From NCBI RefSeq assembly GCF_030680185.1, contig NZ_JAUXVZ010000032.1, positions 113,694 through 177,693 of the forward strand: a stretch of 64,000 nt of DNA, given 5' to 3'. Below, one piece after another: positions 21,991 through 33,092 of the stretch; the stretch's first letter is position 1, and each line of letters begins with the position of its first letter. Position numbers and translations under genes: made by a program. Source of the DNA: Phenylobacterium sp. GTDB lineage: Bacteria; Pseudomonadota; Alphaproteobacteria; Caulobacterales; Caulobacteraceae. A model generated the notes under the pieces. The model made no database searches. It was not told where the DNA came from and worked only from the letters and a program-made list of their open reading frames with translations.

Positions 21991-22812
21991 GTGTTCAAGG
22001 ACGACGGAAAACTGATCGAGCGCATGGCGCCGGCCCTGCAGAGGGTGCTCGTGATCGATCCGTCGCCGCCGGGCGGGCGCATGCTGGCTGATCTGATGCG
22101 CAGCCTGGTCCATTGCCAGGTCTGGATCGCGCCATCGGCCGGCAAGGCCATGGAGCTGCTGAAGGTGATCGATCCCCAGATCGTCTTCGTCGAGCATGCG
22201 GAACGGGGCGGCGTGGACGGCATCGAGTTCACCCGCAGGCTCCGCCGCAGCGAGGCGGCCTGCCGCCAGGCGCCGGTGGTCATGATCCTGGCCCAGCCGA
22301 CGGCCGCCGCCGTCCTGGGCGCCCGGGACGCGGGCGTCCACGAATTCCTGCGCAAACCCTTCACCACCGGCGATCTGCTGAAGCGCCTGGAGGCGGTGAC
22401 CCTGCGGCCCCGCGACTGGGTGGAGGCGGTGACCTATGTCGGCCCCGACCGCCGAAGGTTCAACTCCGGGGACTATACCGGCCCCCTCAAGCGTCGCTCG
22501 GACGTCCGCGCCACGCCGGAAAAGTCGCGGATCACCCAGGCCATCAAGATTCTGAAATCCGCCGCCAGCGCCCTGCAGAGCGATCCGGTCCAGGCCCTGC
22601 GCGCCATGAAGGCTCAGGGCGCGGACCTGCAGTCGGTGGCGGTGAAGACCGGCGACATGAAGCTGGCGGCCGCCTCGGCCGACTTCCAGCGCTATCTGGC
22701 CACCGTCGTCGATCCCAGGCGCCTCGACCCCGGGCAGGTGGCGTTCCACGTCGCAGCCTTGGCGGCCTTCATGCCGGCGGAGTCCGCCGCGGGCGCCAAG
22801 CGGGTCGCCTGA
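21991..22812 (+). CDS. Response-regulator-like protein with degenerate receiver domain
   Basis: RVLVIDPSPPGGRMLADLM...IVFVEHAERGGVDGIEFTRRLR...VVMILAQPTAAAVLGARDAGVHEFLRKPF; GTG start. Confidence 0.8.
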   Translation: MFKDDGKLIERMAPALQRVLVIDPSPPGGRMLADLMRSLVHCQVWIAPSAGKAMELLKVIDPQIVFVEHAERGGVDGIEFTRRLRRSEAACRQAPVVMILAQPTAAAVLGARDAGVHEFLRKPFTTGDLLKRLEAVTLRPRDWVEAVTYVGPDRRRFNSGDYTGPLKRRSDVRATPEKSRITQAIKILKSAASALQSDPVQALRAMKAQGADLQSVAVKTGDMKLAAASADFQRYLATVVDPRRLDPGQVAFHVAALAAFMPAESAAGAKRVA

Positions 22813-22846
22813 AACGAAAACGGCCGGCCCCCGGAAGGGCCGACCG
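22811..22846 (-). terminator. Candidate terminator for rpoH (minus strand)
   Basis: Imperfect inverted repeat CGGCCGGCCC/GGGCCGACCG; on the minus strand the stem is followed by a T-rich tract (TTTTCGTTTC). Confidence 0.6.
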
Positions 22847-22869
22847 TTGATGTCTCGAGGTCATGGGCT

Positions 22870-23760
22870 TCAGGCGTTGACCAGGTTCCGGTCTTCGGCC
22901 GCGGCCTGCATGGTCTTCTGAAGCTTCTCGAAGGCGCGAACCTCGATCTGGCGCACCCGCTCGCGGCTGACGCCGTATTGGCCGGCCAGTTCCTCGAGGG
23001 TCGTCGGATCGTCCTTCAGACGACGCTCGGTCAGGATGTGGCGCTCGCGATCGGTGAGCTCGGCCATCGCCTCTTCCAGCAGGCCCATGCGCAGGCCGCG
23101 CTCTTCCTTATCGGCGACGACGGACTCCTGGCTGGGGGCATTGTCGTCGGCCAGCCAGTCCTGCCATTCGCTCTCGGAGTCCGACCGCAGGGGGGCGTTC
23201 AGCGAGGCGTCCGGGCCCGACAGGCGCCGGTTCATGGAGATGACCTCCTCGTCCAGCACGCCCAGCTTGGTGGCGATCTGGTGAACCTGGTCGGGATGCA
23301 TGTCGCCTTCTTCAAAGGCGCTGATCTGGCTCTTGGCCTTGCGAAGGTTGAAGAACAGCTTCTTCTGCGCCGCCGTGGTCCCCATCTTCACCAGCGACCA
23401 GGAGCGCAGGATGTATTCCTGGATCGAGGCGCGGATCCACCACATGGCGTAGGTGGCCAGGCGGAAGCCGCGGTCGGGATCGAACTTCTTGACCGCCTGC
23501 ATCAGGCCGACATTGCCCTCGGAGATCACCTCGCCGATGGGCAGGCCATAGCCGCGATAGCCCATGGCGATCTTGGCCACGAGGCGCAGGTGGCTGGTGA
23601 CGAGCTTGTGGGCGGCGTCCGAGTCCTCGTGCTCCTGCCAGCGCTTGGCGAGCATGAACTCGTCGTCCTTGGCCAGCATCGGAAACTTGCGGATCTCGCT
23701 CAGATACCGGCTCAGGCCGCCATCTGGCGACATGACGGAAAGCGTGTTCGCTGTGGCCAT
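22870..23760 (-). CDS. rpoH: RNA polymerase sigma-32 factor
   Basis: LVTSHLRLVAKIAMGYRGYGLPIGEVISEGNVGLMQAVKKFDPDRGFRLATYAMWWIRASIQEYILRSWSLVKMGTTAAQKKLFFNLRK. Confidence 0.98.
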   Translation of the reverse strand: MATANTLSVMSPDGGLSRYLSEIRKFPMLAKDDEFMLAKRWQEHEDSDAAHKLVTSHLRLVAKIAMGYRGYGLPIGEVISEGNVGLMQAVKKFDPDRGFRLATYAMWWIRASIQEYILRSWSLVKMGTTAAQKKLFFNLRKAKSQISAFEEGDMHPDQVHQIATKLGVLDEEVISMNRRLSGPDASLNAPLRSDSESEWQDWLADDNAPSQESVVADKEERGLRMGLLEEAMAELTDRERHILTERRLKDDPTTLEELAGQYGVSRERVRQIEVRAFEKLQKTMQAAAEDRNLVNA

Positions 23761-23992
23761 GATTATCCCCTTTCCCTGCGGACCTTAGGGACCGTCGCGC
23801 AGACGCGCGCGGGTCAGTCCGCCCCTCGACCCTGCAGATAGGTATTGGGTTCTCGGAGCGGAAGACCGCCGGGGAGGGCGATCCGTCGGGTCCACCGTGC
23901 GGACTGAATGTCCCACTTGTGTACTGGGGAATTATTACCCCCTGATCAGGGCGCAAGCAAGGCGATCATGCCCGCAGGCCTCGGGGAAAAAC

Positions 23993-25003
23993 TCAGAGCG
24001 CCGACAGCAAATCTTCAAGTCTGGCCATGTCGGCCGGCAGGGCGCTTTCGAAGCGCAGGGGCTCGCCGGTGATCGGATGGATGAAGCCGAGGACGGCCGC
24101 ATGCAGGGCCTGGCGGGCGAGGCCGGCCTCGATCATCGCCGCGCGCACAGGGCCGGCGGGGCTGCCCGATCCATAGATGGGATCGCCCAGGCAGGGCGCG
24201 CCCTTGGAGGCCATGTGCACCCGGATCTGGTGGGTGCGTCCGGTCTCCAGCCGGCACCGCACCCGGGCCGCCGTCGGGCGGTCAGAGGGGCCGAACAGCG
24301 CGGTGACCTCGTAGTGGGTGATGGCCTCGCGCCCGCCGGTGCGCAGCACGGCCATCTTCTTGCGGTCGTGGGCCGAGCGGCCTAGGCGGGATTCTATCGT
24401 GCCCTTGCGGGGCTTCGGCGCGCCGCGGGTCAGGGCCACATAGGCCCGGTCGATGTCGTGCGCGGCGAACAGGGCCGAGAGGCCCTGGTGGGCGGCGTCG
24501 GTCTTGGCGCAGACCATGACGCCGGAGGTGTCCTTGTCGAGCCGGTGGACGATGCCCGGCCGGGCCACGCCGCCAATCCCTGAGAGACTGGCGCCGCAGT
24601 GGTGCAGCAGCGCGTTGACCACCGTTCCGTCCGGGGTTCCCGGCGCCGGGTGGACCGCCATGCCGGCGGCCTTGTCGATGATGATCAGGTGGCTGTCTTC
24701 GAACAGCACGGTGAGCGGCAGGTCCTGGGCGGCCGGCTCGGCGGAGATCACCGCCGGCACCAGAATCTCATAGGCCCCGGCCAGGGCCTTGGCGGACCCG
24801 TCGCGCACCGGCGCGCCCTCGCGGCTGACCGCGCCCTCGGCCAGCAGCGCCTGGATGCGGGCCCGCGAAAGGTCCGGAACCAGGGCCGCCAGGGTCTTGT
24901 CCAGCCGCCCGCCGGCCGCCTCGGGGGCGACCTGCACGATCAGCAGGTCGCCGTCCTCGTCCTCGTCGGCCGCAGGCGTGTCGGCGGCAGGGTCAGAGAC
25001 CAT
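23993..25003 (-). CDS. rluD: RluD-family pseudouridine synthase
   Basis: HRLDKDTSGVMVCAKTDAAHQ, S4-like N-terminus, RLETGRTHQIRVHMASKGAPCLGDPIYG. Confidence 0.93.
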   Translation of the reverse strand: MVSDPAADTPAADEDEDGDLLIVQVAPEAAGGRLDKTLAALVPDLSRARIQALLAEGAVSREGAPVRDGSAKALAGAYEILVPAVISAEPAAQDLPLTVLFEDSHLIIIDKAAGMAVHPAPGTPDGTVVNALLHHCGASLSGIGGVARPGIVHRLDKDTSGVMVCAKTDAAHQGLSALFAAHDIDRAYVALTRGAPKPRKGTIESRLGRSAHDRKKMAVLRTGGREAITHYEVTALFGPSDRPTAARVRCRLETGRTHQIRVHMASKGAPCLGDPIYGSGSPAGPVRAAMIEAGLARQALHAAVLGFIHPITGEPLRFESALPADMARLEDLLSAL

Positions 25004-25310
25004 GCTTGCCGGCCGCGCCCTCTTCCTGGCCGGTGATGGAGCCGTCCTTGAACAGGTATTCCCGCAGCTGGCCGTCGAACTGCTCGTCATTGCGGCGGAT
25101 CCATTCCAGGACCATCGCGGCGTGCTCCATTTCCTCCTTGGCGTTGTGCAGGAGGATCTTCTTGAGCTCCGGGTCGTCGCAATCGTCGGCCCGCTGACGG
25201 TACCAGTCCACCGCCTCGAGCTCTTCCATCAGCGAGGAGATCGCGTAGTGGAGCTGGAGGGTCTTGGGGCTAAGTTTCTCACGGGGGACGTGAAGGGTCT
25301 CGCTGGCCAT
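24993..25310 (-). CDS. Encapsulin-associated ferritin-like (EncFtn-type) protein
   Basis: SLMEELEAVDWYRQRADDCDDPELKKILLHNAKEEMEHAAMVLEWIRRNDEQFDGQLREYLF matches the EncFtn pattern; overlaps rluD start. Confidence 0.85.
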   Translation of the reverse strand: MASETLHVPREKLSPKTLQLHYAISSLMEELEAVDWYRQRADDCDDPELKKILLHNAKEEMEHAAMVLEWIRRNDEQFDGQLREYLFKDGSITGQEEGAAGKHGL

Positions 25311-25383
25311 GGCATCATGCTCCTGTCGCAGAAACGCCTTCTATTACACGCTCAGAACGCCTGCGCGAGTTGGGGACCATAGA

Positions 25384-27066
25384 ATGAAGATCGATCGACG
25401 CCGGGCCTTGGCCCTTCTGGGAATCGGCGCCGCGGCGCCGCTCGCCGTCCATGCGCAAGGCGCCTATGCCGGGGCTGTCGCCTTCGAGCACGGCGTGGGA
25501 TCGGGCGATCCGCTGGCCGACGCCGTGGTGCTCTGGACCCGGATCACGCCCAAGGAAGAGGGCGCGGGCCAGATCGCCTATGCCTGGCGGCTGAACCCCA
25601 TCGACCGCCGCGCCGGGGGCGCCAAGTCGGGTCAGGGCTTCACCGGCCCCGACCGGGACTTCACCGTGAAGGTCGATGTCACCGGCCTCGACGCCGGGCG
25701 GGCCTACACCTTCGAATTCGAGGCCAATGGAGTCACCTCGCCCATGGGCCGCACCCGCACCCTGCCGGTGGGCGAGACCCGGGAACTGGTCTTCGCCGTC
25801 GCCTCATGCGCCCTCTATCCCTACGGCTATTTCAACGCCTACCAGGCCATCGCCGACCTGCCGCAGCTCGATGCGGTGATCCATCTCGGGGACTATATCT
25901 ACGAGTATGGCGGCGACGGCTCCTACGGGATGAACTCGCCGGTGGCCGGCGAGCGCCGGCATGTTCCGGACCGGGAGATCGTCAGCCTCGCCGACTATCG
26001 TCAGCGCCATGCCCAGTACAAGGCCGATCCCCAGCTCCAGGCCGCCCACGCCCGAGCGCCCTGGATCGTCTCCTGGGATGACCACGAGACGGCCAACAAC
26101 AGCTGGATGGGCGGCGCCGAGAACCACAGCCCCGAGACCGAGGGCGACTGGAACACCCGCAAGGCCAATGCGCTGAAGGCCTATTTCGAATGGATGCCGA
26201 TCCGCGACCCGGCGCCCGGCGGCAGCTTCGAGGCCATGAACCGCAGCTTCCAGTTCGGGGACCTGGCCAGCCTGATCATGCTGGAATCCCGGCTGACCGC
26301 CCGAGACGACCAGCTCGACTATGCCCGCGACATGGAGGTCGTGAACGGCCAGCCCGATGTCGAGGGCTTCCGCACCAAGATCAACGATCCCGCCCGCAAG
26401 ATGATGAGCGAGGCGCAGGAGGCCTGGCTGGCGGATGAGCTGGCCGCCTCGGTCAAGAGCGGCCGCACCTGGCAGATCCTGGGCAACCAGGTGGTCATGG
26501 CGCGGATGGACGTCCCCAGCCCCGGCAAGGTGCTGGGCGAAGAGGCCGTGGCCGCCGCCATCGCCGCCCAGCCGGAGGACATCGCCCGCCGCATCGAGCA
26601 GATGGAGCGTCTGGCGGCCATGGGCCTGCCCTACGGCCTGGACATGTGGGACGGTTACGCCGCCGCCCGCGAGCGGTTGTACGACGCCGTGGAAGCCGCG
26701 CAGGCCCGGGCCATCGTCATCTCCGGCGACAGCCACGCCTTCTGGGTCAACGAGCTTTATGACGACGGGGACGTTCTGCGCGGCGTCGAGTTCGGGGCCA
26801 CGGGCATCACCAGCCCCGGCGCGGGCGACACGGTCAAAAGCCTGCCGGTGGGCGACCTCTACATGAAGGGGGCCAAGGAGGTGATCTATAGCGATCACGA
26901 CGCCAAGGGGTTCGTCCTCCTGACCCTGACCGCCGATGAGGTCCGCGGCGATCTGATGACCGTCTCGTCGATCTTCTCGAAGGACTATGAGACTGCGGTG
27001 CGCAAGGCCTTCAAGGTCACGCCGACGCAAGGCGGCGTCTCGCCGCTTCAGGCCATCGAGGGCTGA
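25384..27066 (+). CDS. phoD: PhoD-family alkaline phosphatase
   Basis: Twin-arginine-like leader MKIDRRRALALLGIG; FEHGVGSGDPLADAVVLWTRITP; HLGDYIYEYG; WDDHETANNSW; SGDSHAFW. Confidence 0.93.
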   Translation: MKIDRRRALALLGIGAAAPLAVHAQGAYAGAVAFEHGVGSGDPLADAVVLWTRITPKEEGAGQIAYAWRLNPIDRRAGGAKSGQGFTGPDRDFTVKVDVTGLDAGRAYTFEFEANGVTSPMGRTRTLPVGETRELVFAVASCALYPYGYFNAYQAIADLPQLDAVIHLGDYIYEYGGDGSYGMNSPVAGERRHVPDREIVSLADYRQRHAQYKADPQLQAAHARAPWIVSWDDHETANNSWMGGAENHSPETEGDWNTRKANALKAYFEWMPIRDPAPGGSFEAMNRSFQFGDLASLIMLESRLTARDDQLDYARDMEVVNGQPDVEGFRTKINDPARKMMSEAQEAWLADELAASVKSGRTWQILGNQVVMARMDVPSPGKVLGEEAVAAAIAAQPEDIARRIEQMERLAAMGLPYGLDMWDGYAAARERLYDAVEAAQARAIVISGDSHAFWVNELYDDGDVLRGVEFGATGITSPGAGDTVKSLPVGDLYMKGAKEVIYSDHDAKGFVLLTLTADEVRGDLMTVSSIFSKDYETAVRKAFKVTPTQGGVSPLQAIEG

Positions 27067-27089
27067 GGATCAGGTGCGGGCGGCCCGGC

Positions 27090-27488
27090 TCAGTCGGGTC
27101 GCTCGACCAGCTTGCCGTCCTCGACCACCCGGTAGAAGCACGAGCGGAAGCCGACGTGACAGGCGCCGCCGTCGCCCTGGGGCAGGACCTTGATCCAGAC
27201 GCAGTCCTGATCGCAGTCCAGGCGGGTCTCGACCACCTGCTGCACCTGGCCGCTGGTCTCGCCCTTGAGCCAGAGTTCGTTGCGTGAGCGGCTGAAATAG
27301 TGGGCCTTGCCCGTCGACAGGGTCAGGGCCAGGGCCTGGGCGTTCATCCAGGCGAACATCAGCACCTCGCCGGTCTCGGCATGGGTGGCGACGGCGGCGA
27401 TCAGGCCGTTGGTGTCGAAGCGCGGGGCGATAACGTCGCCGCGTTCCAAGGCGTGCTTGTCGGAAGCAGTGGGAAATTGGGCGGTCAT
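27090..27488 (-). CDS. hisI: Phosphoribosyl-AMP cyclohydrolase
   Basis: [46 protein letters not shown]...[11 protein letters not shown]. Confidence 0.96.
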   Translation of the reverse strand: MTAQFPTASDKHALERGDVIAPRFDTNGLIAAVATHAETGEVLMFAWMNAQALALTLSTGKAHYFSRSRNELWLKGETSGQVQQVVETRLDCDQDCVWIKVLPQGDGGACHVGFRSCFYRVVEDGKLVERPD

Positions 27489-27571
27489 GGGCAAACTATA
27501 GCCCTCCTCCTGACCCAAGGGGAGGTGTCCGGCGCAGCTTGCGTCCATTGTTAGGGGAGTCGATTTCGCCC

Positions 27572-28615
27572 ATGAGCCTCAGCCGCCGCGCCCTCCTGTC
27601 CGCCGCCGCCCTCGCCCTGCCGGGGCAAGCCCTCGCCGCCTGGCCTTTCGGGATCGGGCGACGGGCCGCGCAAACGCCGGCGGATGGCCGCGCCAACTAT
27701 GCCGGTCCGCCCCTTCGCCAGCAGTTCGGCGACTGGCAGTTCGACGAGATCCGCGCGGCGGTCTCCTCCCGCCTGCAGCCGGTGATCCGCGACAGCCTTG
27801 AGGATCGCTTCTTCGAGGATCTCGCCGCGTCCACGGGCGTGGAGACCGCGACCGCGGCCGTGGCCGAGCCGGGCGGGGCGGTCTGGACCCAGACCTGGAC
27901 ACGGACACCTGGCGCGCCGCCGGCCCGGTTCGCCTGGGGCGAACTGGTCCAGAGCTATAGGGCCACCGCGCTTCTCCAGATGGTCGAGGCCGGCGATCTG
28001 GCGCTGGACGCCACGATCGATCGCTGGGCGCCGGAGCTGCCCAATGCGCGCTGGATCACCCTCGAAGACGTGCTGGCCGGAACGAGCGGCCTGCCGGACG
28101 CCGACCTGAGCGCTGCGGCCGCCTTGCCGCCGGTGTTCGCGCCCGGGGCGATGTGGGGTGTGTCGCGCGCCAACCCGGCCCTGCTGTCGCAGATCATCGC
28201 GGCGATCGACCAGACGACCCTGGCGGAATCGTTAGGCCGCCGCATCGCCGGGCGGCGCGACCTCGGTGAGACCGAGTTTGAAGCCGAAGGCGTGTCGGCG
28301 TCAGCCCTCGACGTGGTCCGATACTGGCGCGACCTGATGGGCGACCGGCTGCACGGGGCTAAGATCACCGGGCGGCGGTTCTACCGGCTCTATCCGATGG
28401 GCGAGGGCGGGACGCACCACGGGTTGGGGGTCATGGCCACCGATCTGGCCGCCGCAGATGCGTGGGCGCAGGACACCTGGCTCGGCTATTCCAGCGCCAG
28501 CGGGATGGTGGCCTATTCGATGGCGACCCGCGCCACCGTGGCCGTGGCGCTGACGGGAGACGGCTCGCCCGAAGCCCTGGCCCGAGGGCTGCTGAGTCAG
28601 CTGCGGCGCATCTGA
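27572..28615 (+). CDS. Serine-hydrolase (beta-lactamase/esterase) fold protein lacking the canonical SxxK
   Basis: [58 protein letters not shown]; signal peptide. Confidence 0.75.
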   Translation: MSLSRRALLSAAALALPGQALAAWPFGIGRRAAQTPADGRANYAGPPLRQQFGDWQFDEIRAAVSSRLQPVIRDSLEDRFFEDLAASTGVETATAAVAEPGGAVWTQTWTRTPGAPPARFAWGELVQSYRATALLQMVEAGDLALDATIDRWAPELPNARWITLEDVLAGTSGLPDADLSAAAALPPVFAPGAMWGVSRANPALLSQIIAAIDQTTLAESLGRRIAGRRDLGETEFEAEGVSASALDVVRYWRDLMGDRLHGAKITGRRFYRLYPMGEGGTHHGLGVMATDLAAADAWAQDTWLGYSSASGMVAYSMATRATVAVALTGDGSPEALARGLLSQLRRI

Positions 28616-28628
28616 GCGCGAGCGGCGG

Positions 28629-29510
28629 GTGAACCTCAAGGACCAGATCAAGGCCAGGGTCCTGGCCTTCGACGCCTGGGCGCGGCCCTGGGCCGCGCGG
28701 TCGCCGTGGCGGGCCGGGGCCTATGAATTCCTGCTGTTTGGGCTGAAGCAGGCCTGGGCCTGCCTGTTCGCCGGGACCATGCTGGCGCTGCTGGTCGGCA
28801 CTCATTTGCTGTGGCCCGACGAGGCGCCCCTGGCGCGCTACGACTTCCTGGTGATCGCCGCCATCGCCCTGCAAATCTTCCTGCTCGCCACCGGGCTGGA
28901 GCGTCCCCGAGAGGCCCTGGTCATCGCCATCTTCCACGTCGTCGGCACGGCCATGGAGCTGTTCAAGACCGCTCACGGCTCCTGGACCTATCCGGAGGCG
29001 AGCCTGCTGCGGATCGGCGACGTGCCCCTGTTCTCGGGCTTCATGTACGCCTGCGTCGGCAGCTACATGGCCCGGATCATCCGCCTGTTCGACATCCGGT
29101 TCGAAGCCTATCCGCCCCCCTGGGCGCCCTGGCTGCTGGCGGTGCTGGCCTATGCCAACTTCTTCACCCACCACTATGTGGTCGATATCCGCTGGGGCCT
29201 GTTCGCCTTCTCAGCGGTGATCTTTGGCCGGACCTGGTTCCAGTTTACACCGGACCTGACCGTCCGGCGCATGCCCATGCTGCTGGGCGCGGTGCTGGTC
29301 GCCTTCTTCATCTGGATCGCCGAGAACCTCGGCACCTACGCCTCGGCCTGGGTCTATCCTGACCAGCAGGCCGGCTGGACGCCGGTCTCCCTGGCCAAGA
29401 TGGGGTCCTGGTACCTGCTGATGATGCTGAGCTTCGTTCTGGTCACCCTGGTCCACCCGCCGCGGCCGGCGGCGAAGACGGCGCGAAGCCCGAGCGCCAT
29501 CCTCGCCTGA
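28629..29510 (+). CDS. DUF817-like integral membrane protein
   Basis: Multiple TM segments; AYEFLLFGLKQAWACLFAGTML... ; GTG start. Confidence 0.75.
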   Translation: MNLKDQIKARVLAFDAWARPWAARSPWRAGAYEFLLFGLKQAWACLFAGTMLALLVGTHLLWPDEAPLARYDFLVIAAIALQIFLLATGLERPREALVIAIFHVVGTAMELFKTAHGSWTYPEASLLRIGDVPLFSGFMYACVGSYMARIIRLFDIRFEAYPPPWAPWLLAVLAYANFFTHHYVVDIRWGLFAFSAVIFGRTWFQFTPDLTVRRMPMLLGAVLVAFFIWIAENLGTYASAWVYPDQQAGWTPVSLAKMGSWYLLMMLSFVLVTLVHPPRPAAKTARSPSAILA

Positions 29511-29515
29511 GGGGC

Positions 29516-30139
29516 TCAGCTCTTGTTGACGAAGTCCAGGAAGCGCTGACGCAGGCTGGCGTCGCTCTTGAACACCCCGGTGAACTGGGTGGTGATGGTG
29601 CCCACATGCCGGTGGTGCACGCCACGGGTGGTCATGCACTGGTGCTGGGCGTCGATCAGCACGGCCACGCCGGCCGGGCGCAGGCTGTCGGTGATGGCGT
29701 CGGCGATCTGCTGGGTCATGGTCTCCTGGGTCTGGAGACGCTTGGCGAAGATTTCCACCACCCGGGCGAGCTTGGAGATGCCGACCACGCGGTTGGTCGG
29801 CATGTAGGCGACATAGGCCTTGCCCAGGAAGGGCGCCATGTGGTGCTCGCAGTGGCTCTCAACCTCGATCCCGCGCAGCATGACGATGTCGTCATAGCCC
29901 TGTACGTCCTCGAAGGTTCGCGACAGCTCCTTGGCCGGATCGGCGCCATAGCCCTCGAACCATTCCGCATAGGCGTCCACCACCCGCTTGGGGGTGTCGA
30001 TCACGCCTTCGCGGCGCGGGTCGTCACCGGCCCAGGCGATCAGGGTGCGAACAGCCGCCATGGCCTCTTCGCGGGTCGGGCGGGTGACGGGCTCCAGGTC
30101 GGAACCGACGATGGTCCGTTCAGGCGTAATGGCGTCCAT
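29516..30139 (-). CDS. folE: GTP cyclohydrolase I
   Basis: IEVESHCEHHMAPFLGKAYVAYMPTNRVVGISKLARVVEIFAKRLQTQETMTQQIADAI. Confidence 0.97.
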   Translation of the reverse strand: MDAITPERTIVGSDLEPVTRPTREEAMAAVRTLIAWAGDDPRREGVIDTPKRVVDAYAEWFEGYGADPAKELSRTFEDVQGYDDIVMLRGIEVESHCEHHMAPFLGKAYVAYMPTNRVVGISKLARVVEIFAKRLQTQETMTQQIADAITDSLRPAGVAVLIDAQHQCMTTRGVHHRHVGTITTQFTGVFKSDASLRQRFLDFVNKS

Positions 30140-30321
30140 GGGCTTGATGCAGGTCTTTCTGGTGCTGAGTTGCGCCGGAGCGAGGGCTCCGGAAATGACG
30201 CGTGCCACCGAGGTACGGCCGGGAAGCTTGAGCGGATGCGCCCTCTGTCTTCCCGCCCGGGCGATCTGTATATGGTTCCCTCAACCGAGCGGGCAACCGT
30301 TCCGCAGCGTCAGTATGGTCG

Positions 30322-31734
<1,413 letters not shown>

Positions 31735-31737
31735 GCC

Positions 31738-32298
31738 ATGATGGGCATGAACCGCAACACCAACCCCCTGGGCGCCACCCAGCTGTCGCCGTCCTTCATG
31801 CCGGGCTTCGGCTTCGGCAAGCGCAAGGGTGGCGGGGGCGATGGCGTGAAGGGCCTCAAGCTCGAGCACCGGATCGGCGTCCAGGCGCCGCCGCAGGTGA
31901 TCTGGGACCTGATCGCCGACCTCCGGGCCTGGCCGGAATGGAATCCGCTCTACACCCGGGCCGAGGGCGTCCTGTCCATCGGCGCGCCCCTAGAGCTGAC
32001 CCTGGCCCTGCCGGAACAGCCCCCGCGGCATATCGAGCCGGTGGTCCTCGACTGGGTGCCCCTGGAGCAGCTCCACTGGCGCACCAGCGTGGCGGGCGGC
32101 TTTGGCACGGCGATCCGCTATATCGAGATCGACCAGGTGGCCGAGCACGCCTGTATCGTCTCCAACGGCGAACTTTTCCGGGGCCTGCTGGGACCCACCT
32201 CGGCCAAGCGCGTGCAGCGCCCGCTGAAGAAGGGCTTCGCCGCTATGGGCGAGGCGCTGAAGGCCAAGGCCGAGGCCGCGTGGCGCCCCAGCCGCTGA
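31738..32298 (+). CDS. SRPBCC-family protein
   Basis: LEHRIGVQAPPQVIWDLIADLRAWPEWNPLYTRAEG. Confidence 0.85.
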   Translation: MMGMNRNTNPLGATQLSPSFMPGFGFGKRKGGGGDGVKGLKLEHRIGVQAPPQVIWDLIADLRAWPEWNPLYTRAEGVLSIGAPLELTLALPEQPPRHIEPVVLDWVPLEQLHWRTSVAGGFGTAIRYIEIDQVAEHACIVSNGELFRGLLGPTSAKRVQRPLKKGFAAMGEALKAKAEAAWRPSR

Positions 32299-32315
32299 AT
32301 GCCTAGATCAAGCCC

Positions 32316-32765
32316 ATGATCGACGATCTCTATTCGGCCAAGCTCCTGAAGCTGGCGGCCAACATGCCCCGGGCCGGTCGACTGGCCGATCCCGACGGCA
32401 CCTCGGAGAAGGTGGCCAAGCTCTGCGGCAGCCGGGTGGTGGTCGATGTGGCCCTCGACGGCGACCAGGTGATCGACTTCGCCCAGGACGTGAAGGCCTG
32501 TGCGCTCGGCCAGGCCGCCGCCGCCGTGCTGGGGACCCATGTGGTCGGCGCCCGCCTCTCGGAGATCGAGATGGCCCGGGACGCCTTTCGTGCTATGTTG
32601 AAGGACGGCGCAGACGCGCCCGTTGGACGTTTTTCGGATCTTTCCATGCTTGCGCCGGTGAAGGACTATCCCGCCCGCCACGCCTCCACGCTCCTGGCGT
32701 TCGAGGCGACGGTCGATGCTGTCCGCCAGGCCATGACGCGAACTAGCCCCGCCGGCGCGGCTTGA
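32316..32765 (+). CDS. Iron-sulfur cluster assembly scaffold-like (NifU/IscU N-terminal) protein
   Basis: IDDLYSAKLLKLAANMPRAGRL...CGSRVVVDVALDGDQVIDFAQDVKACALGQAAAAVL. Confidence 0.8.
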   Translation: MIDDLYSAKLLKLAANMPRAGRLADPDGTSEKVAKLCGSRVVVDVALDGDQVIDFAQDVKACALGQAAAAVLGTHVVGARLSEIEMARDAFRAMLKDGADAPVGRFSDLSMLAPVKDYPARHASTLLAFEATVDAVRQAMTRTSPAGAA

Positions 32766-32819
32766 TTTGACCGCCCCCGCAACGTAATCGCTGCGAGTAT
32801 TCGCAAGCCTGCGGCCGGC

Positions 32820-33092
32820 ATGACCCCCTACGAATCCTGCGTCAGAGGCGCTCATCGCGCCTACAAGCTGACGCTTTCCCCTCTGATCGGACGCCAGTGT
32901 CGCTTCCTTCCGACCTGTTCGGACTATGCGGCCCAGGCTCTGATCGATCACGGCCCCTGGCGCGGCTCATGGCTTGCGGCGCGGCGGCTGTGCCGATGCA
33001 ACCCCTGGGGCGGTTCGGGCTATGATCCGCCGCCTCCGCCGCCGGGCCGCTCCGATGAGTCGCCGGCGCGCAAATGGACGTGTGACACATGA
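32820..33092 (+). CDS. yidD: Membrane protein insertion efficiency factor YidD
   Basis: [59 protein letters not shown]. Confidence 0.95.
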   Translation: MTPYESCVRGAHRAYKLTLSPLIGRQCRFLPTCSDYAAQALIDHGPWRGSWLAARRLCRCNPWGGSGYDPPPPPPGRSDESPARKWTCDT

